Part shown: positions 53,902 to 63,100 of the stretch, piece by piece
Position numbering within the stretch: the first letter of the stretch is position 1
Layout of the letters: every line of letters begins with the position of its first letter
Source of the DNA: Sinorhizobium terangae
GTDB lineage: Bacteria > Pseudomonadota > Alphaproteobacteria > Rhizobiales > Rhizobiaceae
Direction of reading: 5' to 3'
Assembly: GCF_029714365.1 (NCBI RefSeq)
Contig: NZ_CP121661.1
Coordinates: 186,001 to 250,000 of the forward strand
DNA: 64,000 bases
Made by a program: the position numbers and the translations under genes
Notes under the pieces: generated by a model
Databases searched by the model: none
Seen by the model: the letters and a program-made list of their open reading frames with translations, nothing else
What the model was told of the DNA's origin: nothing

Positions 53902-54136
53902 AGTAAGCTCCTTTCCTTCCGGCTGGCGTCACGCATGGAGATAATCGAAACGCCTTCCGAACCAAGGCGGGCGAAGACTACGGCAATAACACGATTGCGC
54001 AGAACGCCGTGAAGCGACCTTCCTTGGCCGGGACCACCACAGACGAAGCGAAAAATTCCATGTCCAGATCGGCGAAATCATAGCCGTGCTTGGCGATGTT
54101 GGTTTTGCGCTTGGTTTCGTCGTAGGTGATCTTCAT
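53898..54136 (-). pseudogene. brnT: BrnT-type ribonuclease toxin, single-base frameshift
   Basis: From ATG 54136 the frame reads MKITYDETKRKTNIAKHGYD then FADLDMEFFASSVVVPAKEG, the BrnT N terminus (KxxxNxxKHG motif). Near 54005 it shifts: the expected end VIAVVFARLGSEGVSIISMR then DASRKERSLL lies in the next frame and reaches TGA 53900-53898, overlapping brnA. The distance from start to stop is 239 nt, one short of a multiple of three, which directly shows the indel. BrnT is a RelE-fold RNase; this copy would stop early at about 52 residues. Confidence 0.85.
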
Positions 54137-54145
54137 GCATTTGTT

Positions 54146-54185
54146 GTATCACATTTAATGTCGCTGGCAAGAATAAAAGTGATAC
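54146..54185 (-). promoter_or_regulatory. candidate BrnA operator / brnTA promoter
   Basis: GTATCAC (54146-54152) and GTGATAC (54179-54185) form an inverted pair in an AT-rich stretch just upstream of brnT. Spacing of about 26 bases and position suit autorepression by the ribbon-helix-helix antitoxin. Confidence 0.45.
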
Positions 54186-54572
54186 GATAAATAATTTTTG
54201 TGATGTAGAATGATTCCGCCCATGCTGTCGGACGCTGAGCGTATACCGGCTGCCCGTACACATTGAGCTGCGGGGCGGCTGCAGTGGCGCTGATGGCATG
54301 GCTCCAGCTTCATACGGGTGCGGGAGACGACAAAGCGCACGCACTGCCCGTTACACGCGTTGTTAGAACTTCGACAACTGTCGGACATAGCACAAGGCGC
54401 TATGAATGCCATCCAATTGATCTGCAACAATGCTCCCAATCGGCACGATGCTTGCTTGCCTCTCCGGACGCGGTGGTCACCGCGTTAGCCGATGTAAACC
54501 CCCTCGCTAGCTGTACCGGTGTGAGGGACTCAGGAAAGGCGAGAACCACGAATCTCGGTCGAAGGAGGGAAA
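54186..54572. other. intergenic region brnTA to ompW
   Basis: 387 bases containing the divergent promoters. No clear FNR/FixK-type TTGAT-N4-ATCAA or nod box. Short frames only. Confidence 0.4.
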
Positions 54573-55256
54573 ATGATATCCAGCAATATCGTCCGCGCCA
54601 TCATCACCGCCGCAGCATTGGTTGCTGCCTGCATCGCCGAAGCGGCGGATCTGACGACGGCACAATTTACGGCGCCCGCCGCTGCTGCAGCGGCAGACAC
54701 GACCCCTTGGCAGATACGCTTGCGGGGGCTTAACGTGATCACCAACGACTCCGGCCGCGTCGACGGGTTGCAGGGCTCGGACCTTTCCTTTTCGAATACG
54801 GTCATACCAGAATTCGACATCTCGTATTTCTTCAACGAGAATATCGCCGCCGAGCTCATCCTCGGCACAACCTACGCCAATGTTTACGGCAGTGGCTCAA
54901 TTTCAACGCTCGGAGAGATCGGCAAGACTTGGCTGCTGCCGCCAACCCTGACCCTTCAATACCATTTCACTGATTTCGGCACCTTTCGGCCCTATGTCGG
55001 CGCCGGCGTCAATTATACGCTGTTCTACAACCAGTCAGGCAAAAGTGCCCGTAGCCTTGATGTCAAGAACACCTTCGGCGTCGCCCTACAGGCTGGCTTC
55101 GACTATATGGTCGACGACCACTGGGGCGTGAACTTCGATGCGAAGAAAGTCTTCCTGAGACCAGATTTCGAGGCCAATGTCGGTGGCGCCGGTGTCAGCG
55201 GCAAGGCCAAGCTCGATCCATGGCTGATCGGCGCGGGCGTTACCTATCGTTTCTAG
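54573..55256 (+). CDS. OmpW-family outer-membrane porin
   Basis: 227 residues from ATG 54573 (GGAGG 7 bases upstream). A signal peptide (about residues 1-24, AIITAAALVAACIAEAAD) precedes an eight-stranded beta barrel. Hallmarks are WQIRLRGLNVITNDSG, then EFDISYFFNENIAAELILGT, PPTLTLQYHFTDFGTFRPYV, GAGVNYT and the terminal GAGVTYRF with C-terminal Phe for BAM recognition. OmpW proteins form narrow hydrophobic channels and often respond to oxygen or stress. Complete gene, flanked by the brn locus and an IS5 relic. Confidence 0.92.
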   Translation: MISSNIVRAIITAAALVAACIAEAADLTTAQFTAPAAAAAADTTPWQIRLRGLNVITNDSGRVDGLQGSDLSFSNTVIPEFDISYFFNENIAAELILGTTYANVYGSGSISTLGEIGKTWLLPPTLTLQYHFTDFGTFRPYVGAGVNYTLFYNQSGKSARSLDVKNTFGVALQAGFDYMVDDHWGVNFDAKKVFLRPDFEANVGGAGVSGKAKLDPWLIGAGVTYRF

Positions 55257-55284
55257 TCCGATATCTGCCGGCGGGGCATGGGGT

Positions 55285-55680
55285 CGTAACGACCTGATCC
55301 AGATGCGTCTCGCGGCCAGGCTTATGGCCGCGAGAAAGTGGCGGGTTCCTTGTCATATCTCGTCGCGATGCTGCGGAACTGCTTGAGTTTGTTGAAGAAC
55401 CGTTCGATCTCATTTTGCTGAGGGGACCTGAACTTGCGGTTCGTTATGGCGGAATGTCAGCCCAAGCTGTTTTTCTTTGGCCAAGAGTCTTGGAAGGTAT
55501 TGGTGTCGTAGGCGCGGTCAGTAAGAGGTTCGCGTCCTCACGCATGTCCTGCAGCATCGGTTCTGCCATCGGATGGTCCTGGACTCAACCCTGCCGTCGA
55601 TCAAAGGTTACTCGGTCTGCCGTCTGCGTCGATGACCGCGTGGCTCTTTTTGGTCAAACCGCCTGTCTTGGTAGGTGCGC
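55285..55680 (-). mobile_element. IS5-family transposase relic
   Basis: On the - strand, 55672-55604 gives TKTGGLTKKSHAVIDADGRP, the DDE-transposase segment of IS5/IS427 elements (TKTGGLNSKLHAxxDxxGRP). The stretch 55425-55330 gives NEIERFFNKLKQFRSIATRY then DK, the conserved C-terminal NxxERxFxxLKxFRxIATRYDK block. The region between is shortened and out of frame, and no terminal inverted repeats are obvious. A non-functional remnant about 0.4 kb long. Confidence 0.7.
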
Positions 55681-55681
55681 A

Positions 55682-56179
55682 ATGAAAAACAATGAACGCT
55701 ACCTTGCGCGCCTTGCGCCATTGGCCGCCACCATCATGCAAAATGGCGCGGTCGAGCAGATCGGTGCGATCTGCCACCGGTTCGGCGAGAACGGAAGCGT
55801 TCAGATTCTTCTGATTACAACGCGAAGCTCTCGCCGATGGACGATACCAAAAGGGTGGCCTATCAAGGATCTGAAACCTCACCGTGTTGCCGAGCGGGAG
55901 GCGTGGGAAGAGGCTGGCATAACAGGAAAGGCGAAGAAACGCCCATGGGGCTATTACACCTATCTCAAGACACTCGCGAATGGCAGGAAAGTTGCTCCGG
56001 TTGTCGCGGCGCACTTGCTCAAGGTGGACGGAGTCCACAGCAAGTTTCCAGAGCAGGGAGAAAGACAACTCGAGTGGCTTTCGCCGACTGACGCCGCCGC
56101 TCGTGTTCAAGAGCCCGAGTTGAAGGGATTGCTCACGAGTGTGTTGAAGAAGATTCCCGCTGAAAGCTACAGCCGATGA
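55682..56179 (+). CDS. Nudix hydrolase
   Basis: 165 residues from ATG 55682; the open frame upstream is IS5 relic. The Nudix helix reads GWPIKDLKPHRVAEREAWEE then AGI (about residues 60-82). All metal-binding Glu of REAWEEAG are present, while the first Glu of GX5E is Leu, as in several alphaproteobacterial Nudix proteins of the diphosphoinositol/ApnA type. The N terminus has RFGENGSVQILLITTRSSRR and WTIPKG, typical of that group. Cytosolic house-cleaning or signalling-nucleotide hydrolysis is likely; the exact substrate is unknown. It could be cargo unrelated to its neighbours. Confidence 0.85.
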   Translation: MKNNERYLARLAPLAATIMQNGAVEQIGAICHRFGENGSVQILLITTRSSRRWTIPKGWPIKDLKPHRVAEREAWEEAGITGKAKKRPWGYYTYLKTLANGRKVAPVVAAHLLKVDGVHSKFPEQGERQLEWLSPTDAAARVQEPELKGLLTSVLKKIPAESYSR

Positions 56180-56430
56180 AACATAAACGGCTCCCGCATA
56201 GCACGCAGGGATGAGCGATTCATCCTGGGAATTCATGCCGGACGAACCTCGCTCGCAAGAGCCGCTACCCGGTATCAAGATGGCGGCCGCCACTCACGGT
56301 CGGTCATGGACAGCGTCCCGAGGAGGCACGCGCGGCCGGGTGGCGCAGGGCGCGTCGGTAACGTTATATCACGATTTCGCTGCCAAGACCTCATCCTTTA
56401 GATGTCGTACCTTAGGCGGGCCTTGCTGTA

Positions 56431-57540
56431 TCAGGACAAGAGCGGGTGTGTGAGGGGTTCGTAAGTGCGCCGGTACAGCGAGTCGCCGAACAGCCGCAGG
56501 ACAGCGTTTCGTATCGTACTCGAACCCGTTCTGAGCTTGTCGCGTGCGCGTGACTTCTTCTGTACCCATGCGACCCGGCCAATGCGGGCCTCGTGGAACC
56601 GTTGAAGGATACCTTCGATCGACCCGCCCTTGATGACAAGCTCTGCAAGAACGACCGCGTCCTCGATTGCCATGCCGGCGCCCTGGGCCATGCTCGGCGA
56701 TGAGGCGTGCGCTGCGTCACCGATCAGGACACAACGATCCGCTACCCACCGTCTTGCGGGAACTTCCTGCAAAACGGCTCGATGGACTGCGGTGTCCGGA
56801 TCTAGAGCCGCCACAATCGGGCCTAGGGGTCCGGCGAAGTCGCCGAACAGCCGCTTCAGAACATCGACGGAGCCGTCGTCGAATTCGCTCGAGCGACAGT
56901 CGGCGTATATGTACGTTTCCCTTTCACTGATCGGAATGCCGAGCAGGGTGCGGCCTTTCCCGATCATCGCCGTCCAGCCATCGATCTCGCCGTTGTTGCG
57001 GACGACCAGACGCCAGCAGGAGATGTCGATCTGGCGAGCGGCATTCGGACCGAACACTGCGCTTCGTAGCGGCGAATTGACGCCTGCCGCGCCGACCACG
57101 AGATCGTATTCTCTTTCTCGAGCGTCGGAGAAGCGAACTATGCGCTTATCACCCTGGGACACCGTCGAAACCGCCTCCAAGCCATAGTTCACGGTGCCAG
57201 GATTCAGCGACATCTCGAGGATGCCTGCCAGAGATTGGCGCGATAGGGCGAGACAGGGCCCGCAATCCTTCCAGACGTTTGCGGTCCTGACGTCGTTCAG
57301 AACTGAACCCGAAGGCGAAAGGATTCGTTGAGAAGCTATTGGATAGGCGACGGATTTGACTTCGTCGAGCAGCCCCAGGTCGCCGAGCGCTCTTGTGGCG
57401 TTTCCCAGAAGGAAGATACCTGCGCCCTCGGTCGGCGGCCGTTCCCGCCGTTCGACGACCTCGCACTCGATGCCTTTCATTTCCAATGCTCGTGTCGCCG
57501 AAAGTCCAGCTATTCCTGCCCCCGCAATCAATACTCTCAT
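56431..57540 (-). CDS. FAD-dependent monooxygenase (PHBH/UbiH type)
   Basis: 369 residues from ATG 57540. The Rossmann motif is VLIAGAGIAGLSATRALE (residues about 3-20), the DG-type segment LVVGAAGVNSPLR (about 145-157) and the second FAD motif CVLIGDAAHASSPSMAQGAG (about 269-288), the signature of group-A flavin monooxygenases. Full length, with no membrane helix. It lies 318 bp downstream of the phosphopantetheinyl transferase on the same strand, in the NRPS locus, and may hydroxylate or epoxidise the peptide or a precursor. It has ordinary rhizobial-like composition. Substrate unknown. Confidence 0.88.
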   Translation of the reverse strand: MRVLIAGAGIAGLSATRALEMKGIECEVVERRERPPTEGAGIFLLGNATRALGDLGLLDEVKSVAYPIASQRILSPSGSVLNDVRTANVWKDCGPCLALSRQSLAGILEMSLNPGTVNYGLEAVSTVSQGDKRIVRFSDAREREYDLVVGAAGVNSPLRSAVFGPNAARQIDISCWRLVVRNNGEIDGWTAMIGKGRTLLGIPISERETYIYADCRSSEFDDGSVDVLKRLFGDFAGPLGPIVAALDPDTAVHRAVLQEVPARRWVADRCVLIGDAAHASSPSMAQGAGMAIEDAVVLAELVIKGGSIEGILQRFHEARIGRVAWVQKKSRARDKLRTGSSTIRNAVLRLFGDSLYRRTYEPLTHPLLS

Positions 57541-57858
57541 CGATCATTCCTGCGTAAGCGACCTGCGGTCGACATTATTTTTCAACTTGCGGGCTCGATA
57601 TGACACACTCGACGATGGATCGCCACCCGGACTTTTAGACGGCTGAGCAGTAGCCACGTTGCCTCGTTCCGGCGCTCTCCACCTCTCGAAGGCAAGTGGA
57701 GACTCTAGTCCGAGCGCAACAATGACGAGTGGAGGGCAAGGCATTATCCGCATTCGCCCATAATGACGGCATATGCGAGGTCGCTGAAAGCTGTAGGTTA
57801 ATATCCGGGCTCAACGCCCTCTGCCGCCCGGTTCCAGCGCAAAATGATCAACCTTTGA
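57541..57858. other. intergenic region, monooxygenase leader
   Basis: 318 bases. It should contain a separate promoter for the monooxygenase gene. No nod box, tts box or FNR site is visible. The palindrome at its right edge is listed separately. Confidence 0.4.
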
Positions 57859-57861
57859 TCA
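57845..57861 (-). terminator. palindrome at the end of the phosphopantetheinyl transferase gene
   Basis: TGATCAA-AGG-TTGATCA (- strand), perfect 7-bp arms, begins within the stop codon and is followed by TTTT. A short terminator is the simplest reading; the similarity to an FNR-type TTGAT...ATCAA site is only partial because the arms face outward. Confidence 0.4.
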
Positions 57862-58554
57862 CGGCCCCGCAATGAAAACTGCAGTCAGGATCAGTCCATT
57901 TGCAACAAGAAAGCGGCCGCGGAGCTTCCGCGGATAATCGTTCGCCGGCACGAGTGTGTGCGGAAGCTGAGCAACAAATGAGCCGTTGTCCGGGATGATA
58001 GTGACCACAGCATCCTCGAAGCCCAACCATTCACGCGTGAGCGGGAACCACGCCTTGAAGATGCTCTCCTTAGCACTAAAGAGCAGCCGTCCCCAATTGA
58101 GGCGTCCGGATGTGTTGGCAATCCAAGATCGCTCCTCGTCACCCGAAATGAGCGACAACACGCCTGAGGGCAGCTCCTCGTCGACTTCTGCATCGATTCC
58201 AAGCGCAACGTAGTCTTCCTGCAAGGCCACAGCAGCGGCATAGAACCCACCGCAATGAGTTATGCTGCCAACGATGCCAGACGGCCAAAGCGGTTCCCGG
58301 TGAGGCCCACTCGGAATCGCGCACGGAGGAAAGCCAAGCTTGGACAATGCCGCTCTAGCACAGGACCGCCCGATCGAGAATTCACGCCTTCTGCTTTTGA
58401 CTGCGGTGGCGATCGCACTCTCTTCTTCGGCCATCACTTGGACCCCGCTGCCTTCACTTGCTCGACAAGTGTGCACGGCAACATTCGATGGAAGCAGCGT
58501 TTCTATCACCTGAGGCTTCCTCGCTCTAGCACAAAGTATTGTTGGGAACCTCAT
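57859..58554 (-). CDS. 4'-phosphopantetheinyl transferase (EntD/Sfp type)
   Basis: 231 residues from ATG 58554. The three family motifs are present: GSITHCGGFYAAAVA (about residues 97-111), GIDAEVDEEL (about 118-127, Mg-binding Asp and Glu) and FSAKESIFKAWFPL (about 161-174). RREFSIGRSCARAAL near residue 60 matches the EntD/NpgS subgroup. It transfers the phosphopantetheine arm of CoA to the Ser of carrier domains, here most plausibly the NRPS encoded upstream. It lies 145 bp after the MATE gene in the same direction, so it probably belongs to the same locus. Confidence 0.92.
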   Translation of the reverse strand: MRFPTILCARARKPQVIETLLPSNVAVHTCRASEGSGVQVMAEEESAIATAVKSRRREFSIGRSCARAALSKLGFPPCAIPSGPHREPLWPSGIVGSITHCGGFYAAAVALQEDYVALGIDAEVDEELPSGVLSLISGDEERSWIANTSGRLNWGRLLFSAKESIFKAWFPLTREWLGFEDAVVTIIPDNGSFVAQLPHTLVPANDYPRKLRGRFLVANGLILTAVFIAGP

Positions 58555-58699
58555 GCAAAATCGCGCTTGGGGCCGACGGCGCTCCCGCCCAGGCCGTTTG
58601 AGCCGGGTTCAGCATTAGCAGCTAAGCGTAGGCATGAATCCGGCTGGCCAGCTACAATCCCAAGCAGATCCGACATGATCGTCAGGTTCGCATCAGCTC

Positions 58700-60112
58700 T
58701 CAGCCTTCACCGCTCGTTGGCCGGGAAAGGAGCCTACCTTTGAGATCGCCGAACTGCCTGAGTATTACAAATACAGCCAGCAGCCCTGCCATCAGCTCAG
58801 CAGCTGCCTGGCTGATCAATAGTCCGTTGAAGCCCCAAATATCCGGCAACAGTAGTATGGCGGGTACGAAGAGATATCCTTGCCTCGCGAAGGAAACGAC
58901 CGCGCTCAGACGTGCTCTCCCGAACGACTGAAGCATGGTTATTACAACGTACTGAACACCAAAGAACCCGAAGAAGAGATGGAACATGATGCAGGTCGAG
59001 ACAGCGATTTCAGCCACGTCCTCGCTATCGCTCAAAAGTCGGACGATTGGCCGGGCAGAAATCACGACCACAGCAGAAAAGGTAGCTGAAAATGCAACGG
59101 CTACGGATAGCATGAACTTCGCGGCCTTCTGTACCCGAGCGAAATCCCGTGCTCCCCAGCTGAAACCGAGAACCGCCTGGGATCCTATGCATAGGCCCAT
59201 GATCGGGAGTGTCCCGATTGTTAACAACCGTAAGGCTATACCCACAGCGGCAACGGAATGGTCGCCGAAGGGTGCGGCAGCCCTATTCAAGAGCAAGGAC
59301 GCAACAGCAGACAAAATACCGGTGATGGTTGCGGGAGCTCCAATGGCGGCGATCTGCTTTACGCGGTCGCCCTTCAAAGTGATGTAGGAAGGTCGGACCC
59401 GGACAATTCCACATTGTTTCACAAAATATAAGGCGTATAGGCTGGTGGCAGCGATCTGAGACAACAGTGTAGAGAGCGCGGCGCCGCGAATTCCGAGATC
59501 CAGCGAAAACATTAGAATGGGATCAAGCAGGGCATTCAGCGCAAAAGACGTAATCATGGTCCACATGCTATATCGTGTATTACCCTCGGCCCTCACGATG
59601 AATCCGTTGACCATGTTCAACAGCATGAGAGTGTACCCGAATAGGAGCATCGATGCGTAGTCGAGCGCGGCTGGCATCATTGTCGGACTCGCGCCGAGCA
59701 AAGCGAGAACATCGCGCAAACTGAGACTCAGAGCGACAGTAAGGGCGACTCCGATCGGAGCCGCGAGAGCGAGTGCCGAACTTGCGCCTCGACTCGCCTC
59801 TAGCGAGTTGCCAGCGCCAAGATTGCGCGACACGAAAGATGCTGTACTGACGCCAATGCCCTGCCCAACTGAGGTGAGTAGGAGTATGATGGGCAAAGTT
59901 ATGCTGACGGCGGCGATAGCCTGCGCGCCGAGCGTTCCAACAAAGATTGCATTCACGAACTGCTGAAGTGCATTGAGCGACAAACCGACAATCGAGGGAA
60001 TGGCGAGCCGTATGATGAGGCGGGAAACCTTGCCATCCGACAAACTGATATGCCCTGCCGGTGAAGCCATGCGCTCGTCTTCACCCTTTATCGGTCGCTC
60101 CGACGGCCTCAT
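58700..60112 (-). CDS. MATE-family multidrug/metabolite exporter
   Basis: 470 residues, about 12 membrane helices. ATG 60112 overlaps the NRPS stop (TGATG), indicating coupled translation; an internal ATG at 60070 (MASPAGHISLSDGKV) would also give a complete protein. MATE features are LIIRLAIPSIVGLSLNALQQ, FVNAIFVGTLGAQAIAAVSI (helix 1-2), the internal repeat SAVASLLLNRAAAPFGDHSV AAVGIALR and the MGLCIGSQAVLGFSWGA loop. Coupling to the NRPS argues for export of the peptide product, as with several siderophore and toxin clusters. Confidence 0.92.
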   Translation of the reverse strand: MRPSERPIKGEDERMASPAGHISLSDGKVSRLIIRLAIPSIVGLSLNALQQFVNAIFVGTLGAQAIAAVSITLPIILLLTSVGQGIGVSTASFVSRNLGAGNSLEASRGASSALALAAPIGVALTVALSLSLRDVLALLGASPTMMPAALDYASMLLFGYTLMLLNMVNGFIVRAEGNTRYSMWTMITSFALNALLDPILMFSLDLGIRGAALSTLLSQIAATSLYALYFVKQCGIVRVRPSYITLKGDRVKQIAAIGAPATITGILSAVASLLLNRAAAPFGDHSVAAVGIALRLLTIGTLPIMGLCIGSQAVLGFSWGARDFARVQKAAKFMLSVAVAFSATFSAVVVISARPIVRLLSDSEDVAEIAVSTCIMFHLFFGFFGVQYVVITMLQSFGRARLSAVVSFARQGYLFVPAILLLPDIWGFNGLLISQAAAELMAGLLAVFVILRQFGDLKGRLLSRPTSGEG

Positions 60113-63100
60113 CAGTCATTGCCCGGTTGACCAAATTCCCGAAATGCATCGACGGTCTGTATGAGTTCCTCGCGCAAGATCGTGCAGAGGTTGCGGGTCG
60201 TTTCGTAGCCAACTTGTCGTGGATCGTATCTCACTTCAATTTGTAGTTCGCCCGATTGGTATCCGACGCGAAACCAGAAGAGATAGTTCATAACCGACTG
60301 ATCCATATCTTCGCCGATCCACAATGGGTGTGGCTCTCTGGATAACAGACGGCGCGGATAATGACGTTGGAGTCTAGCTCGATAGTTCAATCCGATGCGG
60401 GGTAACGGCAGGCGATCGATCCGCTCCCGCACGGCGGGATTCCGGTTCAAGAACTTCAAAGCTCGGAAACCTATGCCCCGGCGAGGCAACGAGTTGCGCT
60501 GCTGATATATGGAGCGGGCGCGGTCTGGATGAGACTCCGTTCCGGTAAGGGATAACGGAAGCGGCACCAGTTCACCGATATAGCCGATGATCTGAGACGG
60601 GTCGATGTCGTCGAATAGCTGTCCCCTGGTCGAAGTGAGGCTGTCGATCCAGAGGGAGTAATTTCCGAAAGCGCGGCCAAATGCCCCCGAAATAGCCGCA
60701 AGCACTAGATCAAAATCCTCGCATTGCGCAGACGCCGCCGCAACCTTGAGAAGTTTCCCCGTTGTCTCCTCGCTGAACCTTAGATGATAGGTAGCCTGAT
60801 CTTTCCAAAGTGGCCTGCAGAATTCTTCATCGATATGTTCCTCAGAGCCCACATAGTGGAGCCACCTCGCAGTTTCGGCTGAAAACCCCGCCGCATCCGA
60901 CTCACGGTCGCTCACACGTATGTCAAACAGGTCATACCGTATGCCCTCCCAATGCTCGAGCTCGGTTGCCGCTTCGCCATTCGCGTAATTATCCAATCGC
61001 TTCAGCCACTGAGAAAGGGTGGTCGTCGTCTCTGGATCTTCAGTAGTGCGGCCTCCGATAAACGAAACACAAGCTGCCTCGAGTGCGTTCAGGAACAGTC
61101 TGTATCCAAGCCCGTCTGCTACGAAGTGGTGCAGCAGAACAAGCAAATAGTAATCGCCACTCTCTGATGTCCGGAATGCTGAGACTCTGATAAGAGGTGT
61201 CCGACCGTCAAATCGAAATGCGCGCTGACGATTCGCGCAGCCGCGTTCAATTACCGTGAGTTGTTGCGCGGTGGCCATACCGATAAGGTCTATTACTTCT
61301 ACGATGGGCTCCGGTATCGAGCCGATTACCTGAGATAGGTTGTTCTCCGATGCAGCGATTCGAAGCCTCAGTGCTTCCTCTCGGCCGATAACGTAGGCAA
61401 GCGCGCGTTCAAGAACGGAGACATTCAAAGTGCCGGCGGGCATGAAGAAGAGATCGCCGATGTTGTAGTGGTCGCCGATTCCGACACAACTATTCCAATG
61501 TGAGACCGCAGGGGTCACTGGCAGCGGTCCGTCGCAAGCCGCTAAAGCAGATGTCGCGGCCGGCGTTTGGTACGTCGCCAGTTCCCGGATGGTTGGTGTC
61601 CGGTGCAGTTGGCTGACTGTTAAGCTCAGTCCTGCGTTACGCGCCAGTGTAACGCACCGCACACTCAGAAGCGAATTTCCACCGACATCAAAGAAGCTAT
61701 CATCGATGCCAAAAGATTTAGCGCCCAACAGCTCTCGCCAGATATCGGCGAGGAGTCGCTCCCTCTCCGTCCGTGGCTCGGCGGACTTGGTCTTTTGCAT
61801 TGCACGGGATGAGACGGAAGGGAGACGAGCCCGATCTATCTTCCCATTCGCGGTGAGCGGCATATGGTGCACCATCTCTACATCCGATGGGATCATGTAA
61901 GATGGGAGTGTCTGCCGCAGATGGCTCACAATGTCTCCCGAGGTCAGGCTGTCGTCGGCTGGGACCACAAGGGCAAGCAGTCGCCGATCATCATCCTCGC
62001 CCTTTACGAATGCGGCGGCCTGCGCGATGCCAGGATGAGATACGACCGCCGTCTCAATTTCCTCAAGCTCAATTCGGAAACCCCGAAGCTGAATTTGGTT
62101 GTCCGCTCGACCGCAAATCTCCAGAAGACCTTTGGCCGAGATGCGGGCGATATCACCACTACGATAAAGGACGCTGTATTGACCTTCATCGTACGGATTT
62201 GGAACGAAACAGTGTTCTGTTCGCTCGGGATCCTTCCAATAGCCCGAGCTCACGCAGCGTCCTGCCACACAGAGTTCACCTGCGACTCCGACGGGAACCC
62301 GTTTCAACTGGGCGTCAAGGACGTACATTCTCACATTATCGATCGGGCGCCCGACGGGCACAGCCGAAGATCCATCGTCGGCGTCCGATGTTCCGTACAC
62401 CGCTGCATTGGACGCGCACTCTGTCGTGCCATAAAAATTCCATAGCGGCACATCTGGAAAACACTCTCGCCAACGAAAGGGAAGTGAAGGCGGCATCGGT
62501 TCAGCGCTGCTTGTAACCAGGCGCAGGTTGGTCGTTTTCTGCAGGCGCTTTTGAGCGGCAATTAAACCGGACAGAATGGGCGGAGAGGCAAACAACCGCG
62601 TGACGTGATGCCGTGCCAAAGGGCTCAACAAAAGTTCCGGGTCGTGCAACTGCTCATCGGTCAGAATCAGGGTGGGCACCCCCTTCAGGAGCCCCCCAAA
62701 ATACTCCCATGTCGCAGCAACAAGTGCCGCTGACTTCTGTACAGCCATCACGTCGAAGCGATCAAAGGGAAAGCATCGCCACATCCAGTTCAGTCGATTG
62801 AGTATTGCGGATTCCGGTATGAGAACGCCCTTCGCCTTACCCGTCGACGATGAGGTGTATATCAGGCTGGCTGCGCCCTCATCGGCCAATTCGACAGTTC
62901 GGTGCGTGAGCGGCCCGGGGGCGTATCTAGCCTCCAGGGTAGACAGATTAACGCACGGCACACCGAAATCGACCTCTTCCTCCTCGCTGGCGTGAACAAG
63001 CAGCTTCGCGCCACTGTCCCTCACGATATGGCCGACACGTTCCTCCGGGTAATCTGGCGATATAGGCACGGCAGTTGCCCGCAAATCCCGGATGGCCAAA

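Noticed and set aside
55308-55335. Perfect 11-bp inverted repeat TCTCGCGGCCA/TGGCCGCGAGA.
   Set aside because: It falls within the IS5 transposase relic, encodes part of its C terminus and has no T-run, so it is not a terminator.
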